Positions 15,567-24,395 of a stretch of 64,000 nucleotides of DNA are shown piece after piece. The notes beneath the pieces are model-generated. The model was not told the DNA's origin and made no database searches. It saw nothing but the letters and a program-made list of their open reading frames with translations. The stretch lies in the NCBI RefSeq assembly GCF_001449115.1, contig NZ_LAIJ01000005.1, forward strand, positions 1-64,000, read 5' to 3'. Position numbers and translations under genes: made by a program. Source of the DNA: Occallatibacter gabretensis (GTDB lineage Bacteria; Acidobacteriota; Terriglobia; Terriglobales; Acidobacteriaceae). Position 1 is the first letter of the stretch, and every line of letters starts with the position of its first letter.

Positions 15567-15720
15567 CCAACGTCCACGGCGACAGCGCCAGCAAATGCGC
15601 TCCGCATCAGGTAGTAATACTTAACAATCCATTATAAAGCAGGCAGATGAGCGGGGTTCCTGGGCCAAAGGCACTCCGTTTGCCGACCGCTGCGATATGC
15701 TTTTTAGAGAGGATTCCCAC

Positions 15721-16677
15721 TTGTTTCGTTTTCGTCTCTCTGCCTGCATGCTTGCTCTTGCTCTGGCTGTCGGATGCAAGGCCCAGCCGCCTGCCAACGC
15801 AAATGCTCCAACCGGCTCTGATCTGAACCGCCGTATCGAAGTCATGGTCCGCGCCAAGTTCGAGCTGCCGCAGGATTACAGCGTCAATATCGGCGCTCGC
15901 AAGCCCTCGCAAATGCCTGGGTACGATTCGCTGACGGTCACACTGACCAAGGGCACCGAGACGGCGAACCTTGATTTTCTCATTTCTACCGACAACAAGA
16001 AGCTGGCGCGTCTGCAGAATTTTGATCTGGCGAATGACCCGGTCTTTCATATCGATCTGGCCAACCGGCCTGTCCGCGGCAACGCCTCCGCGCCGGTCAC
16101 GATCATCAATTTTGATGACCTTGAATGCCCCTACTGCGCACGCATGCATCAGACGCTTTTCCCTGCTACGCAGGAGCGCTACAAGGACAAGGTTCGCTTT
16201 ATCTACAAGGACGATCCGCTCACCGAGATTCACCCCTGGGCGATGCACGCCGCGGTGAATTCCAACTGCCTGGCCGCGCAGAGCGGACCTGTCTACTGGC
16301 AATACGTGGACTACCTGCACGGGCACGGACAGGAGATTACAGGCGAGGACCGGAACCTGACGCGCAGCAACGCTGCCCTGGATCGCATTGCCCGCGATTT
16401 TGCCGCCGTTGCACATCTGGATGACGCAAAGCTCAACGCCTGCCTGGCAAAGCAGGATGAGACCGCGGTGCGCGCCTCTGCGAGTGAGGCCGACAAACTG
16501 GGCATCAATGGTACTCCAGCGCTGTTTGTGAACGGCGAGCGGATTGACGGCGCACAGCCACGCGAGGAGGTCTGGATGGTGATTGATCGCGCATTGCGCG
16601 AGGCTGGCGTGGAACCGCCGCCGGCAGAAGCGCCCGCACCTGCAAAGGAAAAGCAGGGAGAAGGTGGCACGAAGTAG
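15721..16677 (+). CDS. DsbA-like thioredoxin-fold lipoprotein
   Basis: An exported thiol-disulfide protein of 318 residues. The N-terminus has a signal with lipobox (LALALAVGC), so it is probably anchored to a membrane after lipidation. From about residue 125 a Thioredoxin_4/DsbA domain appears with the redox motif CPYC in FDDLECPYCARMH and the cis-proline loop GINGTPALFVNG. The C-terminus is Pro/Ala/Lys-rich. The TTG at 15721 is favoured because AGAGAGGA lies seven bases upstream and it removes two acidic residues from the signal; an ATG at 15697 in frame is the alternative. It pairs with the SurA/PpiC-like lipoprotein just downstream, suggesting an envelope-folding unit. Confidence 0.87.
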   Translation: MFRFRLSACMLALALAVGCKAQPPANANAPTGSDLNRRIEVMVRAKFELPQDYSVNIGARKPSQMPGYDSLTVTLTKGTETANLDFLISTDNKKLARLQNFDLANDPVFHIDLANRPVRGNASAPVTIINFDDLECPYCARMHQTLFPATQERYKDKVRFIYKDDPLTEIHPWAMHAAVNSNCLAAQSGPVYWQYVDYLHGHGQEITGEDRNLTRSNAALDRIARDFAAVAHLDDAKLNACLAKQDETAVRASASEADKLGINGTPALFVNGERIDGAQPREEVWMVIDRALREAGVEPPPAEAPAPAKEKQGEGGTK

Positions 16678-16790
16678 AAATCGAAGGCAAAAGATTGCCT
16701 TTCCGGCTCACAATTCCCGTTTCGTCCGGTCTTTACAGCCTGTTATCCTGATGTACTGGAAGCTGCTCCGCTTCCGTGAGGAGATTCAGG

Positions 16791-17867
16791 TTGCAACTCG
16801 AAGCTCGTTTTCCGGAGCGCGCGCGTCCGGTTTTTGCTCTGTTTGGCACAGTTCTTCTGCTTGCCTTTGCCGGTTGTCATCACGCTCCCGGTCCGGATGT
16901 CGTAGCAACAGTCAACGGCAAGGAGATTCTCCGCGCCGACCTGGAGAAGTACTACACCGCCAGCCAGACCGACAACGCTCAGCCGCCCGCACCGGAGCAG
17001 GCAGATATGGTCCGCCTCAATATTCTTGGCGGCATGATCAATGATGAGATCGTGCAGCAGCGCGCAGCCAAGCTGAACCTTGTGGCCAGCGACGAGGACG
17101 TGAATGCCAAGATCACTGAAATGAAGACTCCTTATACGCAGGAGGAGTGGGATAAGCAGCTCAAGCAGCGCAACATTACGATGGACGATCTTAAGCGTGA
17201 CGTCCGCCGGCAGATCACGGCCACAAAGCTAGTCAACAAAGAGATCGATTCCAAGATCAACATCACGGACGCAGAGATCAGCGCCTATTACAACGCGCAT
17301 AAGGCCGAATTTAATTTGATTGAACCGCGCTATGGGCTCTCACAGATCCTGGTCAGCGGCAATCCTCCTCAGCAGGGCGCGGCACAACAGCAGCGCAAGG
17401 CTCCGAATGAGGCCGAGGCGCGAAAAGAGATCGAGACCATTCGTGGGCGGCTTCTGAATGGCGAGGACTTTGCCAATCTGGCCGCGCAGTTTACGGAGAA
17501 TCCGAATCTGGCGCAAAATGGCGGCAATATGGGCCTGGTGACCGAGACCGACCTGCACAGGGACCCAGATGTTTATAACGCTATCGGCGCGCTCAAGCCA
17601 GGCCAGCTTACGCCATCTCTGCCGGTCTACGATCCCCGAGATCCCGGCCACAAGGTCGTCATGGGCTACCAGATTTACAAGCTGAACAGCCGCGAGCCTG
17701 CGGGACAGCGTGATCTGAGCGATCCACGCACGCATGAGTTCATCCGCGAGAGCCTGCGCAATGGCAAAGCACAGCTACTCAATAAGGCGTACCAGGAGAT
17801 GCTGCACGATCAGGCCGCGGTGCGAAACTACCTGGCCGAGCAGATCCTGAAAGAGGGCACGCCGTAG
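16791..17867 (+). CDS. SurA/PpiC-type peptidyl-prolyl isomerase lipoprotein
   Basis: A 358-residue periplasmic chaperone/isomerase. It has a signal peptide with lipobox (LLLAFAGC), an N-terminal SurA-like helical chaperone segment (ATVNGKEILRADLEKYY, INDEIVQQRA), and a parvulin domain at about residues 165-295 (YGLSQILVSG, DFANLAAQFTENPN, GGNMGLVTETDL). The TTG at 16791 follows GAGGAG with seven bases between; a GTG at 16776 is possible. Located 114 bp after the DsbA-like gene, it may help fold outer-membrane barrels, of which several are encoded in the window. Confidence 0.9.
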   Translation: MQLEARFPERARPVFALFGTVLLLAFAGCHHAPGPDVVATVNGKEILRADLEKYYTASQTDNAQPPAPEQADMVRLNILGGMINDEIVQQRAAKLNLVASDEDVNAKITEMKTPYTQEEWDKQLKQRNITMDDLKRDVRRQITATKLVNKEIDSKINITDAEISAYYNAHKAEFNLIEPRYGLSQILVSGNPPQQGAAQQQRKAPNEAEARKEIETIRGRLLNGEDFANLAAQFTENPNLAQNGGNMGLVTETDLHRDPDVYNAIGALKPGQLTPSLPVYDPRDPGHKVVMGYQIYKLNSREPAGQRDLSDPRTHEFIRESLRNGKAQLLNKAYQEMLHDQAAVRNYLAEQILKEGTP

Positions 17868-17870
17868 AGA

Positions 17871-17890
17871 AGAGATCAGGGGTCAGAGAT
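17871..17890 (+). repeat. copy B of dispersed CAGAGATCAG repeat
   Basis: AGAGATCAGGGGTCAGAGAT begins 3 bp after the stop of the isomerase gene and abuts its terminator. It is nearly identical to the copy after mreB. Confidence 0.6.
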
Positions 17891-17936
17891 AAAACAACAA
17901 GGCCGGGGATTGCTCCCCGGCCTTGTTGTTTTGAGT
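17891..17936. terminator. strong bidirectional terminator
   Basis: A perfect 19-bp stem (17891-17909 with 17914-17932, core AAGGCCGGGGA), loop TTGC, T-rich on both sides. It separates the isomerase gene from the convergent TonB receptor gene. Confidence 0.9.
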
Positions 17937-17947
17937 GTTGCGCTGCT

Positions 17948-20713
17948 TTAGAAGTTCAGTGTGATCTTCGCCGTCAGCGCGCGCGGTGTGACATAGTGCG
18001 TACCGCTGAAGGTGGAGAGGAAGTTGTAGAGCGCGTACTTGTCAGTGAAATTGATGGCCGTCAGGTTGAGATTCACCTTGTAATGGTCCGTGCGGAAGAT
18101 GTTGTCCTGGCCGACTGTTGCGTCAAACAGGTTGCGCGGAGCGATGCGTGTGGGACTGAGGTCAGCATCTTCGGTGCCGGGCTTCGGGATCGAGATCAGG
18201 CTGGAGGTTAGCTGCGTGGCGATGCAGCCCGGCTGGCCATCGGTCATGATGGGGTTGCCGATTGTGGCCTTGGCCCCGTTGCAGGATAGACCCGCTTCAA
18301 ACTGCTGGTCCGCAGTGAGGCCCCCCAGATTGATGAATGGCTGGCCGTTGAGCAGGTTGGGATTGCCGTTTGCATCCACAGAGAACGGAGAACAATCTGT
18401 GTTCGCATTGGGGTTCGCGTTGTAGCAAGGTGCTGACCCGGCCACGAGACCTGAATCGTAGCGCCAGTTAAAGCCTGCCCATGGCCCGCGCTTGCCGATC
18501 TGATATTGCAGGTGCGTGGTCTGGTTGAACTTTTCGTCGTGGTCAATACGGAACGGCGCGCCACCCTGGCCTACGGTGGCGCCGGCGCCGGCCGACTGCG
18601 GCGGGAAGAAGCGGGCCGCAACTGAGGAGGCCACGAAGTACGCGCTGATGTGACGATGCTCCGGCATCTCGGCACGCAGGGCGTAGCCGGGAATCTTGGA
18701 GTTGTGCCAGTCGATGGGGAAGGTGATGGGCGTATTGCCGAGCACCGAGAAGTCGAACGCGTTGTGCGTGTACTTCCAGATGTACTCGCCGCTTACAACC
18801 GCCCAGGTGCTGAAGGCCTGCTGAATGCTGGCGTGAAATTCATTGCGGAAGCCGGGCTGGAGCGTGCCTGAAGCGCCCGGCGAACAGGCCAGCAGCGGCG
18901 ACAGCACAGGGTTCGCGCAGCCTTCGCTCGAAAGCACGAGGTTCTCGTTGAAGGGAGTCTCGAGGGTACGCGCATACGAGACACCGAGAACTGTGTTGGA
19001 AGGCTTGATCTTGTACGCGACACCGGCACGCGGCTCGGCCTGGCGGGCAACAGTGAGGCCGTTGTAAAGGTCGCCGCGAATGCCAACGTTGGCGGTCCAG
19101 TTGCCGATCTTGATCTGATCCTGCGCGTAAAGGGCAAGCTCTTTTACATCCGTGTGGCCAAAGTAGAAGTAGGATGCACCGCCGCGCGTCAGGTCGTATG
19201 GCGTCAGCACCGGAAGATAGTTGGGATTTTGCTGGCCCTGTGGACAGGAGTCCGCGGTATAGCCCGGCAGAGGATTGCCATTCGCATCCACGCAAGGAGC
19301 GCTCAGGCTGTATGTAGAATCCACGATGCCCAGCGCGTCGCTTTCACGCAGGAAGGTCTGGCCATACTGCGCGCCGAGCTTCACGTTGTGAATGCCGCGC
19401 GTCCAGGTGAAATCCGAGTGCACGGCAGCGTTGGTAAGCGTGCGGTTCTGGAAGATGGATGAGGTTTGCAGGTTCGCCGGCCCCAGATCCGCCAACGCAT
19501 CGTCGCTGGGATAGTAGTGGTACAGATCCTTCCGCATAAAAGCGCCGAAGTTCCATACAGTGTGGTCATTGAGAACACGCGTATAGGTGGGCGAAATATT
19601 GAAGGTGCGGATCTGCGAGCGCTGGTCCGCATCGCCTGCATTTCCGAAGACCGGGCTGGCGCTTGTCCCATCGCTGACGATGTTCTGCACATTTAAATTG
19701 TCGTAGGTATTCGGCGTCTGGAACCATGAACGGCTGTAGTTCAGATCGAGGTGCATCGAGTCGACCGGGGTCAGCATGTAATCGATGCGGTCAAAGACAT
19801 TTTGCTCGTTTCCCTTGTCATGAAAGACCGAAAACTCCGGTGGGTCGAGAAAACGGCCACTGTTCATGCCGTCGGCTTCGAGGAAGTTGCCCCAGTTCTT
19901 GCCGCCGTAGGAGAGATCGAAGCCGCCGGTAACGGAGCCAAAGGAGCCATAGGTGGAACTGATGCTGCCGGTGGGCTTGGTGATTCCCTGACCGGAGCGG
20001 GTGGTGGCCACGATTACGAGGCTGGTCTTGCCGCCGAACTCAGCCGGCGGAGCGCCGGAGATGACTTCAATGGACTGAATCGAGTCCGAGGGAATCTGGT
20101 TAGAGAAGACCTTGCTTTGCTGATCGGTGATGGATTGGCCATCAATCGAGAATGAGTTGGAAGCGTGATCGCCAAGGCCATGGAAGAGGCCGTTCGAGTC
20201 CGCCGCGACGCCGGGGGTGGTACTTGTCACAAGCGAACTGAGCGAAGAAGACTGGCTTTCCATCGGCACCTTGATGAAGAGATCACGATCCACATCGGTA
20301 TGGAAGGTTGGATCATTCTCGGTAAGATCGCCGCTGCTGGCTTCCACTGTCACGGTGTCGATGTTTCCGCTTATCTGCAGAACAAGCTTGAGCGTGAGGC
20401 CGACGCTCGAACGGAGCTCGGCGGGCTGGCTCAACGATGCAAACCCCTTGGCCGAAACCGTGACCTTATACCCGTTAAACGGAACGTTGGCGAAGACAAA
20501 CTGGCCGGTAGGATCACTGGTTGCCGTCTTGTTGAAGCCGCTGATCGTATCGGTGAGATGAATGACGGCGCCCGGAATGACCGCGCCAGAGGAATCGGTG
20601 ACTGTGCCGCGAACCGCGCCGGCATTGCCTGACTGACCAAAGACTGTGACTGGCAGGAACAGCGCCAGGGTAAGAAGGATGCGGCGATTCAGGCCGCGAA
20701 GATGCAGCATCAT
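17948..20713 (-). CDS. TonB-dependent outer-membrane receptor with N-terminal carboxypeptidase-regulatory-like domain
   Basis: A 921-residue receptor. It has a signal peptide (residues 1-26), a CarboxypepD_reg-like beta-sandwich (about 30-110: GAVRGTVTDSSGAVIPGAVI, FVFANVPFNGYKVTV), a plug domain (about 120-250, with SIDGQSITDQQSK and IEVISGAPPAEFGG), and a 22-strand-type barrel ending LTAKITLNF with the terminal phenylalanine needed for BAM insertion. The ATG at 20713 has GGAG eight bases before it. The ligand is unknown. A small CPLC membrane protein lies immediately upstream on the same strand, as seen beside metal receptors. Confidence 0.93.
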   Translation of the reverse strand: MMLHLRGLNRRILLTLALFLPVTVFGQSGNAGAVRGTVTDSSGAVIPGAVIHLTDTISGFNKTATSDPTGQFVFANVPFNGYKVTVSAKGFASLSQPAELRSSVGLTLKLVLQISGNIDTVTVEASSGDLTENDPTFHTDVDRDLFIKVPMESQSSSLSSLVTSTTPGVAADSNGLFHGLGDHASNSFSIDGQSITDQQSKVFSNQIPSDSIQSIEVISGAPPAEFGGKTSLVIVATTRSGQGITKPTGSISSTYGSFGSVTGGFDLSYGGKNWGNFLEADGMNSGRFLDPPEFSVFHDKGNEQNVFDRIDYMLTPVDSMHLDLNYSRSWFQTPNTYDNLNVQNIVSDGTSASPVFGNAGDADQRSQIRTFNISPTYTRVLNDHTVWNFGAFMRKDLYHYYPSDDALADLGPANLQTSSIFQNRTLTNAAVHSDFTWTRGIHNVKLGAQYGQTFLRESDALGIVDSTYSLSAPCVDANGNPLPGYTADSCPQGQQNPNYLPVLTPYDLTRGGASYFYFGHTDVKELALYAQDQIKIGNWTANVGIRGDLYNGLTVARQAEPRAGVAYKIKPSNTVLGVSYARTLETPFNENLVLSSEGCANPVLSPLLACSPGASGTLQPGFRNEFHASIQQAFSTWAVVSGEYIWKYTHNAFDFSVLGNTPITFPIDWHNSKIPGYALRAEMPEHRHISAYFVASSVAARFFPPQSAGAGATVGQGGAPFRIDHDEKFNQTTHLQYQIGKRGPWAGFNWRYDSGLVAGSAPCYNANPNANTDCSPFSVDANGNPNLLNGQPFINLGGLTADQQFEAGLSCNGAKATIGNPIMTDGQPGCIATQLTSSLISIPKPGTEDADLSPTRIAPRNLFDATVGQDNIFRTDHYKVNLNLTAINFTDKYALYNFLSTFSGTHYVTPRALTAKITLNF

Positions 20714-20863
20714 TAAGCTTCTCCAAAAGGGTTTGCATGTGCGTCTGCGGGCCTGTTTGGCTCCGGAGCACAATGCGCGCTGAAAAATATGAAAAGTCGC
20801 CAGCCGGATACGCCAAAGCCGCTGTTTAAAATTGCGGATGGAGTTCAGGCTGCGGAAGGCGCG

Positions 20864-21184
20864 CTACCGGACCGAAGGAGGAGGGCGGGTGAAGAGAGTG
20901 GGATGCCAGGGGCGGCGCGCAATTGTGCGAACCTGAACGGCAGGCGCATGCGTGCCCAGCGTGACAATAACGATGGCGGCAACCGCAGCCGCAACAGGCG
21001 CGGCCGAGTGCATCACGATACAGAGCGGGCAGTTATCCGCGTCCGCGGAGAGCGGGTGGACGTGCGCCACCTGCACCACGGCCAACAGAGCCAGCAGGAT
21101 CAGACAAACCACCGTTACCACCGCCGCGTTGCGCGGCAGGGCGAACAGCTTTCTGCTCCCGTTGGATTGAATTCTGCTCAGCAC
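20864..21184 (-). CDS. small membrane protein with H-x-H and CPLC motifs (DUF2946-like)
   Basis: A 106-residue protein with two hydrophobic helices (about residues 20-38 and 63-82). The loop between them holds HVHP and CPLCIVMH, potential metal ligands. This layout resembles DUF2946-type proteins often linked to copper or other metal handling, but membership is a judgement by eye. It starts at GTG 21184 and ends 150 bp before the TonB receptor on the same strand, so co-expression is likely. It is divergent from the secreted protein at 21329. Confidence 0.6.
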   Translation of the reverse strand: MLSRIQSNGSRKLFALPRNAAVVTVVCLILLALLAVVQVAHVHPLSADADNCPLCIVMHSAAPVAAAVAAIVIVTLGTHAPAVQVRTIARRPWHPTLFTRPPPSVR

Positions 21185-21328
21185 CAGATCCGTATCTTCC
21201 TCAACTTAAGAATACACAGAATGGGCCGCTGCGTGTATTCCTTGCGCCAAAAGAGGTCTTTGCCCACCCCCTTGGACGCCGCGCGTCTAAAATGGTGGGG
21301 CTGTCTGGGTTTCCTACCGGGATCAAGA

Positions 21329-22390
21329 ATGAAGCACGTCGGACGACTTCTGTGGAGTTTCGCCGCGCTGCTGGCATGCGCCGCGCTCTCCTGCACGTGC
21401 GCCGCCGCGCAATCCGATCCGCAGCAACCGCCTCCGCAACAGAAGCCGCTGCCGCTTAAACCCGCTATGCCCAACACGGGACAGAACCATCGGCTGATTC
21501 TCAAGGACGGCAGCTACCAGATCGTGCGCAAGTACGAGGTTGTGGGCGATCGCGTGCGCTATATCTCCGTGGAACGCGGCGGCGACTGGGAAGAGCTGCC
21601 CGCCGATCTGATCGACTGGAATGCCACGCATAAATGGGAGCGCGACCAGGCGCAGCTTGCCGAAGACAATGCCTCACCTGCGATGAAAGAGGCTGCGGCG
21701 ATCGATAAGGAAGAAGCTGCGGAACGCAATGAGCAGCTGGCGCGCATGCCTGAGGTAGCCAAGGGCCTGGAGCTGCCGGATGAGGACTCGGTCTTTGCGC
21801 TGGACACCTACCAGGGCACGCCGGAGCTGGTGGAGCTGCTGCCGAACGAGCTGGGAATTGACGCCAAGACGCACAAGGGGCTGAGCACTATCAATCCGCT
21901 GGCCGGGCAGCGCGCCGCCATTGAGCTGCCCGGCGCGCACGCCAAGGCACATCTGCATGTAAATGATCCGGCCATTTATCTTTCGCTGGACGTAACGGAC
22001 GATGCTGAAAAGGTGGTCTCCCACGCGCTGACGGTGCAGACCAACAACGCGAAGGAAGTTGCCAATCGCAAGCATGGCGCACACTCGACGCAATCAGGCT
22101 TTGCCATTGTGCATGTGGATGAACGCAAAGCCGTGCGGATTGTGGGAGCGATCCACATCAGCCCGACGGGAACTGTATCTCAGACAGAAGATGTCATGCC
22201 GGCCAAGGTAGAGGTGCTGCCGGGCAAGCACTGGGTCAGGATCGTGCCGTCGCAGCAACTGGTCATCGGCGAGTACGCGCTGGTGGAGATCATCTCGCCG
22301 TCCGAGATCAACCAGCGCGTATGGGACTTCCGCGTCGATCCGCAGGCGGGCGACAACAAGGGCTCAATCGGGCCGATTTTGAAACAGTAG
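21329..22390 (+). CDS. secreted protein of unknown function
   Basis: A 353-residue exported protein. The signal peptide is residues 1-27 (HVGRLLWSFAALLACAALSC, cleavage near AAAQ), followed by a Gln/Pro linker. Then comes a conserved-looking beta segment (RLILKDGSYQIVRKYEVVGD, VRYISVERGGDWEELPADLI), which resembles the short SHD1-like or 'report' module preceding an acidic helix. The C-terminal half is beta-rich and ends with DFRVDPQAGDN. The ATG at 21329 is used because it starts the signal. It could be a cysteine-type lipoprotein (SCTCAAA), but the lipobox is weak. Confidence 0.7.
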   Translation: MKHVGRLLWSFAALLACAALSCTCAAAQSDPQQPPPQQKPLPLKPAMPNTGQNHRLILKDGSYQIVRKYEVVGDRVRYISVERGGDWEELPADLIDWNATHKWERDQAQLAEDNASPAMKEAAAIDKEEAAERNEQLARMPEVAKGLELPDEDSVFALDTYQGTPELVELLPNELGIDAKTHKGLSTINPLAGQRAAIELPGAHAKAHLHVNDPAIYLSLDVTDDAEKVVSHALTVQTNNAKEVANRKHGAHSTQSGFAIVHVDERKAVRIVGAIHISPTGTVSQTEDVMPAKVEVLPGKHWVRIVPSQQLVIGEYALVEIISPSEINQRVWDFRVDPQAGDNKGSIGPILKQ

Positions 22391-22406
22391 CTTCGAGCAC
22401 CAGCCG

Positions 22407-22859
22407 CTAGTCGCCGGGCGCTTCGCGTCGCGCGAACTTGAGCCGTCGCTGCTCCCACTCTTCGCTGTTGAAGATGCGCGGGCCTACTTCGATCAGCCGC
22501 GGCATCATGTTGAAGACCGCAACGCGCGACCATGGACGTCCCTCGCGGGTGCGAAAGCCGCTCTCATTCAGAGTGCTGACAATGTTCGAGTAGGAAAAGT
22601 CCTGCGCGAGCAGATCCATCATCATCAGAAGAACCCGGTTTTCTGTGGGGTCTTCTTCCAGCCGCTTGCAGTCGTCCGAGATCCGCAGGCCGTAAGGAAT
22701 CTCCTCACTGAAACCGCCACCCGTTTGCGCTTCCGAGTCCGGCAGCTCACGCCGCCACTCGATTGAGACCATCTGCCACCCAGATGTCATGCGCTGCTCA
22801 ATGATCTGCGGACTGAATGCTCCGGAAACCACATCGCGCATCCGCTCAAAATACGCCAT
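22407..22859 (-). CDS. protein with recombinase-like helical segment
   Basis: A 150-residue cytoplasmic protein. The C-terminal region (about residues 90-135) reads YSNIVSTLNESGFRTREGRP, then WSRVAVFNMM, which closely follows the helix-turn-helix-like 'Recombinase' segment of large serine recombinases (IaxxLNxxGxxTRxGxxWs). The catalytic resolvase domain is absent and the N-terminus does not resemble it, so this is probably a DNA-binding protein that uses the same module. It is convergent with the secreted protein at 21329 and 183 bp from the NtrX-like gene. Confidence 0.65.
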   Translation of the reverse strand: MAYFERMRDVVSGAFSPQIIEQRMTSGWQMVSIEWRRELPDSEAQTGGGFSEEIPYGLRISDDCKRLEEDPTENRVLLMMMDLLAQDFSYSNIVSTLNESGFRTREGRPWSRVAVFNMMPRLIEVGPRIFNSEEWEQRRLKFARREAPGD

Positions 22860-23042
22860 AACCGCCTCCTGAAACTACTGCAATACGCCGACAGAGAGCA
22901 ATCGGCCTGCCATGCCGTGAAGAAGCCGCCGATTCCGTAAATACTTGCTCGCAAATGAGCTTGCGGAAGTTGCCGATCGTTCTCCTCAAGGCAGAAACTG
23001 TCCGCTTCCGGCAAAGGATGTCCGCTTTTGGACAAGCCGCGG

Positions 23043-24395
23043 CTATTCGCGCACAGTGATTCCCAGCGCCTTCATCTTGCGGTAGAGATGGCTGCGCTCA
23101 AGGCCCAGCAGCTCCGCGGCGCGGCTGATGTTGTTCCGCGCCTCCTCAATCTTCTTGAGGATGTAGTCTCGCTCGTAGGCGTCGCGCGCCTGCTGCAGCG
23201 TGGAAAAATCCTCCGTTCCGCGCGCGCCGGCTTTGTGCGTCAGCGGCGGCAAATGGCGTCGCTCGATCCGAAGCACACGGGGGTTCAGGATCAGCACCCT
23301 CTCTACTACGTTCTTCAGCTCGCGCACATTCCCTGGCCAGTGATACTGGCCCAGCGCCTCAAGTGCCTCTTCGGTAATCTCCATGCGTGGCCGGCCGTAC
23401 TGCCGTCCAAACTCGCTCAGAAACTCGCGTACCAGCAAAGGAATGTCTTGCCGGCGTTCACGCAGCGGCGGTACAAAGAACGGCACAACATTCAGCCGGT
23501 AAAAGAGATCTTCGCGAAAGTTGCCCTTGGCAATCTCCTCTTCGAGATTCTTGTTGGTGGAGGCAATCAGACGCACATCGACACGGATGGGCTGCATGCC
23601 GCCGACGGGCGTGAAGCTATGATCGTCGAGCGCGGAGAGCATCTTGGCCTGCGTCTTGAGGCTCATGTCGCCCACTTCATCCAGAAACAGCGTGCCTCCA
23701 TCGGCGCGTTCCAGAGTGCCGCGCTGCTCGGGCCTACCACCAGGCTGGCCGTGCCGCGTACCGAAAAGCTCCGCCTCGATGTGCGCCTCAGGAATTGCAG
23801 CGCAGTTCAATTCCACAAAAACGCGGTCGCGGCGTTGGCTTTCCGCATGAATGGAGCGTGCAATCAGCTCCTTGCCCGTACCGGATTCGCCGTAGATGAG
23901 CACGCGCCCGTTCGTAGGGGCCATCAGTCGAATCTGCTGCCGCAGCGCCTTGAGCGGCACGCTGTCGCCGGTAAGCACCGCACCAGCGCTGAATTGCTTC
24001 TTGAATTCAAGGTTCTCGGTGCGCAGCCGCCGCGCCTCAATCGCGTTTTTCAGCACAATCAACGTGCGGTCAATCGAGAGCGGCTTCTCGAGAAAATCGT
24101 ATGCTCCGAGCTTCGTCGCCTTCACCGCCGCCTCAATGGTGCCGTGGCCGCTGATGATCACCACCTCGGGCCGCGTCTCCTTTGGAAGATTGCGTATCTC
24201 CGCCAGAACATCCAACCCGTCGCGGTCCGGCAGCCAGATGTCCAGTAGCACAGCATCGTAGGGCGCGTCTTCCACCAGCAACCTGGCCTCAGCCGCGGTG
24301 GCCGCGGTGGCTACACCGTAGCCCTCTTCACGCAAAATCTCTTCAAGCGACGAGCGGATCTCGGCCTCATCGTCCACGACGAGGATATGATTCAT
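23043..24395 (-). CDS. NtrC/NtrX-family response regulator lacking GAFTGA
   Basis: A 450-residue regulator: receiver (1-120, acidic D8/D9, phospho-acceptor D52, K104), AAA+ domain (about 140-370, Walker A GESGTGKE at 169-176, Walker B GGTLFLDEVGD at 233-243, arginine finger region FREDLFYRL), and a C-terminal Fis-type HTH (about 405-447). Between ELFG (209-212) and the Walker B, the sigma-54-contacting GAFTGA loop is replaced by THRGQPGGR-like residues (TRHGQPGGRPEQR, 213-225). It overlaps the kinase gene by 4 bp, so the two are translationally coupled. With the loop gone, activation of sigma-54 promoters by the normal route is doubtful. Confidence 0.92.
   Translation of the reverse strand: MNHILVVDDEAEIRSSLEEILREEGYGVATAATAAEARLLVEDAPYDAVLLDIWLPDRDGLDVLAEIRNLPKETRPEVVIISGHGTIEAAVKATKLGAYDFLEKPLSIDRTLIVLKNAIEARRLRTENLEFKKQFSAGAVLTGDSVPLKALRQQIRLMAPTNGRVLIYGESGTGKELIARSIHAESQRRDRVFVELNCAAIPEAHIEAELFGTRHGQPGGRPEQRGTLERADGGTLFLDEVGDMSLKTQAKMLSALDDHSFTPVGGMQPIRVDVRLIASTNKNLEEEIAKGNFREDLFYRLNVVPFFVPPLRERRQDIPLLVREFLSEFGRQYGRPRMEITEEALEALGQYHWPGNVRELKNVVERVLILNPRVLRIERRHLPPLTHKAGARGTEDFSTLQQARDAYERDYILKKIEEARNNISRAAELLGLERSHLYRKMKALGITVRE

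Noticed and set aside
23028..24248. A 406-codon plus-strand frame opposite the NtrX-like gene
   Set aside because: It mirrors a clear response regulator with conserved motifs on the other strand; composition is that of a GC-driven antisense frame.
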